A stretch of DNA of 64,000 nucleotides, taken from NCBI GenBank assembly GCA_019095985.1, contig CM032663.1, positions 36,972,422-37,036,421 of the forward strand, written 5' to 3'. The notes beneath the pieces were generated by a model. The model saw nothing but the letters and a program-made list of their open reading frames with translations, made no database searches and had not been told where the DNA came from. Source of the stretch: Streblospio benedicti (lineage: Eukaryota; Annelida; Polychaeta; Spionida; Spionidae). A program made the position numbers and the translations under genes. Below, in pieces: positions 52,801 through 61,800 of the stretch (its first letter is position 1; each line of letters starts with the position of its first letter).

Positions 52801-55800
52801 CCAGTTTGCTTAGATAGCTTTCAAATAAAAATAAATTAAACATGAAATATACAACACTCTAATGTACCATTTCAATACCTTAAACCCACCGGGTATATTT
52901 TTTTTATGCAGGTAGCAATGCATTTCATATATTTGTAGCTCATGTCAACATTATCATTGGATTTGGCATCACAATCATATAATCCTTTGTTCTTATATTA
53001 GTGGTATAATCCATTGTTTACCATCAATACAAATATTCATGTCACTTGTTAACACATTACTTACAGACCGTCATCAGGATAGCGATGATGACGATTCAGG
53101 CCAGAACAAGAAGCGGTTCACTGGCAATGAGAAGCCCTTGACTCTCGCCATCATCAAGGGAACGTTGCTGTCAGCTGCTGACAGTCTCTTGGCAACTGTG
53201 TCAGAGATCATTGTCGAGAGTAACTTGTATGAGAAAGGTGCTGAGACTCAACCTATTGTTTCCATGTAGCTAATAGTATTTGTCAAAGACTTCTTAGACC
53301 ATAATTTACAAGATCTGAATTCTGTGAGTGGTAGATTGCTTCTGAGGATCATCCCAGGTTTTCAAATACACTGAGTATTGAGAGTAGTATATGTTTGTAA
53401 AAAGCTCGAGGTAAAAAGACTTTTTAAAACTAAATTTTGTGGTTGTTTATTCAGTGACTTGCTGAACTGCCAAATTTGATGAAAAGATGAATCCTCACTT
53501 TGTTTAAATCATATTTTTATGTCCTAACTTAGGTGTGGATGCAATGACATCCTCAGAGCTTGAGCTTGTAGTCCTGAGCAAAATGGAGCTAGCCTCAATC
53601 GCGAGGCAGCGTCATCATGCAATCATGGCTGCACGACTCACCCACTCAGCAATGAAGTTCATATCACGAGCGCGCATCTTCAAGGGCAAGAAAGACGCCA
53701 TGATTCCTAGACAGTAAGTTAACTATATTATTGGTGGAATAAAATTAGCTCTATTTCACTATAATGTTAGCTGTATTTAAATTAATTTCTGTTGTTAGAT
53801 GCATATTTAAAGCATAAACTTTATACATTCACACTCACAGAGCCTCGGCACTGCGTAAGAAGCGAGTGGCTAATCTCGGTGGTGCTACCGCTGACCCCAC
53901 AGGTGGAGAAACGCGCTATGAGTACCAGAACTTCCAATCGCGCGCTAGGCTGGATGCACGATTGTGGCTGCTCACAAGATTTGCACTTGTGCGCTCCATG
54001 ATTGGAGAGATCCAGGGCCTAGGACAGGTTAAAGGTAAGGATACACATTATATACGGCTTTATGATGGTTTTAAAGGATTTATTGTAGAACACCATGTTT
54101 ATCATTTTGATTATGTTGAATCATGCATGATGAATAGAAGATAATAAGTTTGGTGAAGGCTGTAATGTTCCTTCATATGAGCCGTAATGCGGTGACCCTG
54201 GTTACGTCATCAAATTTAGTTTTCTTTTCAATTAATTTTTTTTCTCTGGTAGCCGGGGCACCTCGTCAAATATACTAAATTTGAGAATTATAGGACTACA
54301 CCATTGACATTGTATACCCGCTGATTTGCAACTCTGAACAATGGAAACTGCTAAAAGTCTGTATAAGCTTAGATTTTCTAAGTAGGTCTATGTAGGTAAA
54401 TTTGGTGGTGTTACTACGCCGAAGTAGCATACGACACCTTGATGATGCTGCTGATTGATTTCACGTACCTAAAACAGTATGACCATCATCATAACATCAC
54501 GGCTATACACACAGTAGTATAGGAGACGCTAAATCAATTTGATTATTACGTAAGTTGCCAGTTGACGTAAATTATTTTGATTTTGACTTTTCCATGAATC
54601 CGTGTTGAAGTATTAATTTATTATTGATTGCGTGCTGCGGTGCCCTGGGGTATGATGCTAGCCCGGGGCACCGCATCGTGGCTCATATATGAAGATGCTT
54701 CTTGGCAGTCAATATAATAAAGCATGCAAAACATAAAAGTAAGAACTACTTACCGTTATGTATACCATCTTAGTAATGAAGCGCCAGCTAAGAAATCTGT
54801 AGTAATAATGAGAGATAGATCACCAAAGCAGTTGCTTTTACTTTAATCCATTCAAGAATGTCAAAATACTTCTGTAGTGCAATCAGAATTGCTCAAGCAA
54901 CACCCTGAAGTAATCCAACTATGATTATGTCCAATATACTGTGATTTTAAATACTTGTGAAGAGTTTTCAAAATATGCAACTTTACTCATGAACATTCAG
55001 AGAATAAATGATGAAAAAACTGCTTTGCTCCTGTATTTTTTTATTTTTTATTTTCTTTATATGACTTATATTATATGAGGCACCAAGCAAGGAAGCTGTG
55101 CTCGTGGGTTTAGTGACCTAAGACAAGACAGACTAATGGCTTGGTCTGAATGACGATTGCTTACTTTTTGTGGACTTACTTGAGGAAACTTAGTTGAGAT
55201 CTTGAGATCACATGCAATATTGTGTATATGATGTTATTAGGTTATAGGGAAATCATTGTTCATCAATTAATCTTTTATTGTAAAGTTTGATATATAGGGT
55301 TTGTAGCATACCTATGTTTAAAATATGAAATATAAATCAGAAATAATTAGACTTTTATAGGGCTATCTAAAATATGAATGAACTTGCACTATTTTATCTA
55401 TCATTGATATTTTACTATTGTAATGGGGCAGAATTGTTTGTAATAAGTCTATCTTGTAAATTATCAGTTCATAGCATTGAAAGAAATATCCATTGAACGT
55501 ATCTCAGCATTATTCCTAGATTCAATTTGACAAGCCGGGTGACAATACATAGACAAACCACATCGATTATCACACAATGACAAATCAAAACATTATTTTA
55601 CACATGTGGGAGACATAGAATGCAATGCAGATTCCTATTTCACACTTCCAACTTACTAGGTTCATAAACGTTATAAAACATTTCAATGTTGGTCTTCTGT
55701 GCGTGGGCTGTCATCGACATTCATCGCCTATCAGACACACAAACATATCACGTTTATCAAGCGGTGAGAGTCACCTGTAAATTATCCTTTAGTCCGTTCT

Positions 55801-58800
55801 TTCCTATTCGGTTTAGAATTGATCCGCTACATGAATCCATGTTGGAAATGTTATTATTAACGATGATAATCTGTCACTCTGAAAAATATTGGACATTTTC
55901 GCTGGTGATACTCCGGCCATTGAGTGGAGATAAAACACATCAGTATGTGCCAGAGGTATTCTTTATAGTGCATCAACGAAAGAAATTGTGCTCAAGATCG
56001 ATTTTTAGCTTGTTTACAGTTAAAATTCCAAACGGCCAATTTCAAAAGTAAACATTTACCACACTAAAGCTGTTGATTTCCGCAACATATCTTGTGATTA
56101 CGCACATTACCCGGTAACTGGGGATCAATTGAACTCTGTGATGTGAGAGACATAAAACTCGATGCAGATTCATATTTTCAGACTTCCAACTCATAATATT
56201 CTACATCTTGAAAGAAATATCCTTCGAAGCCGGCTTCCTTCCATGCTACCACCGGCAATTTAAATATTAAACATAAATGGTGATGACATGAACGTCCTTC
56301 TGGACAGTCGTTCTGTAAACGGCATAGTATAATCACACGGCATTAGTGCCGTGTGTGACAAACTTGCAATTGTTACATCACATTGCTGATAAAATGGGCT
56401 CATAACCATTCTGTGCAACATCCATCTCATTCAGCTCAAAAGATCTCATTCCACGTTTCACCCTGTAATTGCCTGCTCTCTTGACAGGCCCTGAGCATGG
56501 TGTGACTGCTGAGCTGAGTGAGGCGCGGTCGTACTGTGCGGAGGGTGTGGTGGAGGCGGAGGCGGCCGGTGACCATGAGATGCAGGCCGAGTTCCTCATG
56601 CTCGCCGCCAAGCTCAACATGCTGCAGGGCCGCGGCATCGACAGCACGCTCGCAGTGCTCGACGTACGTGGTGCAAGTTGTTGTGAACGCATAAAGTATT
56701 GTAGACTCAGGCACTTACTCACTCTTATCTCGTCATAGACTCAGCCAGTCATACATGTACACATTGACAGCCAATGATTTCGTCACGCACACATACTCTG
56801 ATATAACAATATACTCAGCCGGTCATAGGCACTCTTACCTAGCTAGAAACTCAGCCAGTCATGCACATTGACCTAGCTAGAAACTCAGCCAGTCATACAT
56901 ACTCTTACCTAACCAGAGACAGGAGTACATACTCTGATGTAGCCATACATGCATGACAACGAGTCATATGTTTGTACACGGTAGTTTCATAAAGCAGTCA
57001 TAATGATATCCAGTTTCTTTTGGGGTTTTAATTTGAAAAGGAGCCTTTAGAAGCTCAAAAACTTTTATGAATAAAATCAAAATTAAACTTCAAAACAAAA
57101 TTTCATCTCATCAAGAATACAGCTGTAAAAGAAAACTATACACTGTTGATAATGAGACCTAGTGCTGTAGGCCAAATATACAGAATATTTAATAGTTGGG
57201 CTATTATTTCTAATACTATTGAATGTGTTTGAATGAAATGTTATCAGTACACTTGTCGCCTGTGCCTGCATGCAGGAAGTGGAGCGGCTGTTGGTGGAGG
57301 TGCGGCAGCTTTCCCCGCAGGGTGCGCTGCTCCGAGCCTCAAACCGCACCCTGCAGATTGACCTCACCACGGCCGCAGCACCTGCCGAGCCCGACCTCGA
57401 GCAGCAAACACGCATCTGCCAGCAGTACATCGAGGTGCAGGAAATACTGCTCCAACAGGTAACTGCATAGCAAATGTAACTAGCGTTTTAGAAAAATATT
57501 TAAAGAGAATGTGAAATTTTTAATGTTCAAGTGCACTAATTTCCACACGAAAAAATACTTTTAATTCATGTACGAAAAGTCTGTCCATATACACACATGC
57601 TCAAAATCTAAGATAGTTGTTCTAGAATAATACCCTCTACAATATGTCCATGCTTTCTTATAGCTTCTGCAGCTTGGGGAGAAGGTGGAGCGTCACTATA
57701 ATGGGCGGGAGGAGTACTCGGTGCCAGTCAGTCCACTGCAGAACCTCTACCTGCCACAGCTGCTTCCCCTGGTGCAGGTGAAGCTGAGGTTGGGACATGC
57801 CATGGCACGCAAGGCGTTCCTCATCATCTCGAATGGACCAGCACCCGCAACCAAGGCTGCCACGATGGGGTGAGGAGTGTGGTTGTGTGTGACAGTTAGG
57901 AAGCTTGTTTGTGTGTGATTTTTTTTTGTAGGCATATGACTAGGAGGGTCTGGATACCGGGTGCTCAAAATTGAATAGGTTAACTGTCTAAGCTGGAGCT
58001 GGTGATGTTTGTGTACGTGTGTCTAACTCATTGAATGTGTATAGGTACAATGTTATGTGGTTATTAGATCAATCAATGAATTATTAGTCCCAGCACAGCT
58101 GAAAGTTGGTATGGGACTATGGTATTCGTTTCGCATGTAACCTATGTTGAGCATTTTGAAGAAAATTACTGAATGTTTATGACTCCAAAAATTCTGATCC
58201 CTCTCAGAATGAACATCATATGAGACCAGTGGTGTTTATACGACTTATGGTTATATATAATATTGACAGTCTTATTTTGTTTCTTTATAAATCATTATGA
58301 TTGTCTTACTTAAAAAAAATCACTTGTCTCATCTTAGCCTGATTGAAATTGCGCCATATGTCAAATGCAACGTTTTTACTGGGAAATACCATTTATACTC
58401 CCATGGCAAGATTTAAGTATATGTGCTCTTACTTTGCCCTGCATGTTTGCAGGCAATAACACTAACCGATCATCATCTTGTAGATCAACAAGCGTGTGTG
58501 GGGAAGAAGATGACCCTGTATCTCTGTGGAAGGCTCCACTTGGAGTTCTCACAACAGCACTTGAAATCAGCAAGGTATGTTTCATTGCTGTTTCAATTAG
58601 CAAGGGATACTAATTGAAAAGTCCCTAATGAAAGCCAATAGTTGTTATAATCCTGATATAGTTAGTAATAGAATATGCATACTATGTTTGTTCACCCATT
58701 AACCTAATACATTATTTGTATCATGCCAAGTGATCAGAAAATGTTTCTATTAATACTTATCAATTAGTTATTGTTGCTAGGTGATCAGTGAGCGCATCAC

Positions 58801-61800
58801 CAGTGTTGAGGCTGAGCTGCTGCTGCACATGGGAAAGGTTGAACACCAGATGTTCCGCCTTGGAGCCTTCAGTTACACTGTACCCGTCAACACACTCCTG
58901 CAGGCCATCAACACATCATACACTAACGACCATGACCTCAGGTAAGAATGAGCATGCTTGTCTAACATCATTGTTTGGAAAGCTGACTTTTGGTTGAAAA
59001 AAAGATAGTACAAAATCTAAATGAAATCTGCTTTTTGGAAAATTGCTCCTGCTTGAAAGAAGTACTATTTCAAATGCGGATGATTTGCCAATAGAAGAAA
59101 AGTGATACAAGACATTTTGTAGCATTCATGATCACAGTGTGAGCATTTCATTCAAAAGTCTTTAATGTGCATGAAGATGAAGATACCTATCTTTATGTAG
59201 ACTGTTCTTAGTAGTAGGAATATCCATAGCGTATACAATTTGAGACACTACTACTCAGTTAAAACGCAAAACTTGACGTGGCGTTCACCATCACGTTTAA
59301 AGTGAGTAGTAGTGTCTCAAATTGTATACCCTAAGGAAGATACCTCTTGGCATTCTGGTGTCTTTTCCAATCTGCAAATATGGAATAGTCATGTACTTGC
59401 TGTTTCCAGTCTGATCCGCACAGCATACCTAGAGATTGCGCTGGTGTACATCTGGAGTTCAGGTGTGCTTTTCATCAGACCTGATCCACCAGAGCCTCCT
59501 GAAGAGGTTGTCGATGATGGGGACACAACCAGTGAGGGCAGTGCTTCAAAGCGCCGTCGCGAGGAAAGGGCAAAAAAGGCCAAGGTAAGAAGAGGCAGGG
59601 CATTAGCCAGGTGATGAGCAGTTGTGATAGAAAAGTGCATGCTCGTGTGAACATTTTAGCTTCAGTTTTCACTATATTTCATGAAGATGTTTTCATGGCT
59701 ATATGCATTTGATATAAAATCAATGGCCCAAGACTACACACATAATGCTGATCCAACACTTTACAACACTCTCAAGCTCTCAAGCTCATGTTGCACATAT
59801 GCCTATTTTTCTGTATGATACTGTAGAAATCTGCAAATAGAGTTTCTACAAGAATTAAATTAAAGCCAAATGCATGCATGCTTATGAATTTGGCTGCAAT
59901 AGTATAAAGTTTAGTAATACCAAAGATAAATAGCTTTCTTTCTTCATCTCTATTTTATATTTAGTTAGCATCTATAGTCATTTATTATTTCATTTCAATT
60001 TTATTTCTATTCAACATTTATTAATGTTTAAATCAATCTGTAAGTCTGTATTTAGTTATAAATGAAGTTGTATCATAACAAGTTGGTCTTTTTAAAATGC
60101 AGAATGCCAGATGATGTTATAAACAGTTGTTGTTGTTTTATTCAATTCTATCAACAACATCTGTACATACTTGTATGAGCTCATATTTTCTAAGATGTTA
60201 AAAAATCTCACATCCATCTGTATATTTTAAAAGATCAAGTGCTGTACAGTTTATTTTTCTATCCTAATATTCTCCTATGTGCCAGGTATTCATTCAAAAT
60301 AGTTAGGATTTAGCTGCTTTTCTCTTGCTTATCATTATTATTTGTAACCTCGCTATTAGAAAGCTAAAAATGAAGAAGCTAAGCTAAAGTCAGATGAAAG
60401 CATAAAATCGAAGAAAGATGAGTTGGTTCAGTCTGCTCCTCTACTAGCAGCACCACAGGTCAGGACTTGAAAAGCGTGATGTGCCTGTTTTGAGTTCAAG
60501 TTAAAATCCATTTTATTTATTTGCATTTTTCCCAATTCATTTATTTTACATAACAAGCTTACTGTTCTTATATTTTTTCAGTTTGATATAACTACTAAAT
60601 TAGTTTTAGTATGATATCCTTAATAGAAAATTTCTATATATTTGGGACAACACTATATGAAATATCTTTTATTTAATTCAGGATTTGGGTTGTTTTTTGT
60701 TAAAAATTTTCTAACTTATTATTTTCATGGTGCTCGTTGATCCTCTTGTCTAAAATTATCTTACATTGAGCTAGTTTTTTTATACATTAACATCATCATA
60801 GTATGATTCAATGGTTTAGTTGCAGTGTTTCTGTAGTATAGATGATAAAAATCCATCAATTATAAACCTAGAATTGTAACTAGCAGGGCAAAATCACCAA
60901 AGGTCTATATGAAATGGATCGTATCTACATGCAGTTAGTTTGAAACTTAATACTTTGTTATCAAAATATTGAAGGTCAATTCTAATCATAAAATTTATTG
61001 TTAAATAAACAAAGTTATTGTTTAAATAAATATTTACCAGGCGCATGAATAATTCTATGCACTGAAAAACATCCGGAGCACACAAAAGAAACACGAGTTG
61101 CATTTAAATTTTTTACAGGATGATATAATGCCTGAAGAATTGCGATCAAAATCATTTAATTCGCAGGTGTCGTTTTTATTTATTTTCATTTTCGTTGTTG
61201 TTGTTTTTGTTTTTCTTTTTAATTATTGTCTGTTTACAACTTTTAGTTTATATAAAGATAAGCATGCATTCATATCTATATCTAGTATGACATGAAAATG
61301 TGTTTATTAATTATTTACTATGTACAGGTATGGCAGTAATAGACAATTAAAGCTTGATATTCCTTGTACCATGAAATGATGAATAAATGCTAGTATTTGA
61401 ATAAAAGTCCAGCGTATTTTGGACAGAAATCCATGTATGAAGGCAAACGGCACTGAAAACATAACAGCTGTTTATTAAAATGCCATTCAATTTGTTAGCC
61501 AATGATGAAAAGTGATTTTTCGTATGACGTTTTTTTTTAACATGGGTATCCAATGTTGGTTTAATTGTGAGACATGCTGTATTGTTTCTGCAGGAGAAGA
61601 AGGCTAAGAAAGGAGCGATGTCAGACAAGGACCAGGAGCGGAAGGCTGCTTGGCATGCCATCCGGTGTGCAGCCGCCACTGGACAGGTAAAGAGCCAAGT
61701 CAGGGACCACTCAACACTCTGACAGATTTACATATTAATACATATAGTATTACTCGTAGATATGTTTTTTACCTTGATTTTTGCAACAGCAAAAATTACC

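Noticed and set aside
55686-56051. 121-codon open frame in intron 62
   Set aside because: No recognisable domain, no splice context, and AT-rich chance composition inside a CFAP54 intron.
58452-58483. Alternative acceptor for exon 66 at the upstream CAG
   Set aside because: In the phase set by exon 65 it leads straight into TAA. The downstream TAG site fits the phase and has a branch-point-like CTAAC before it.
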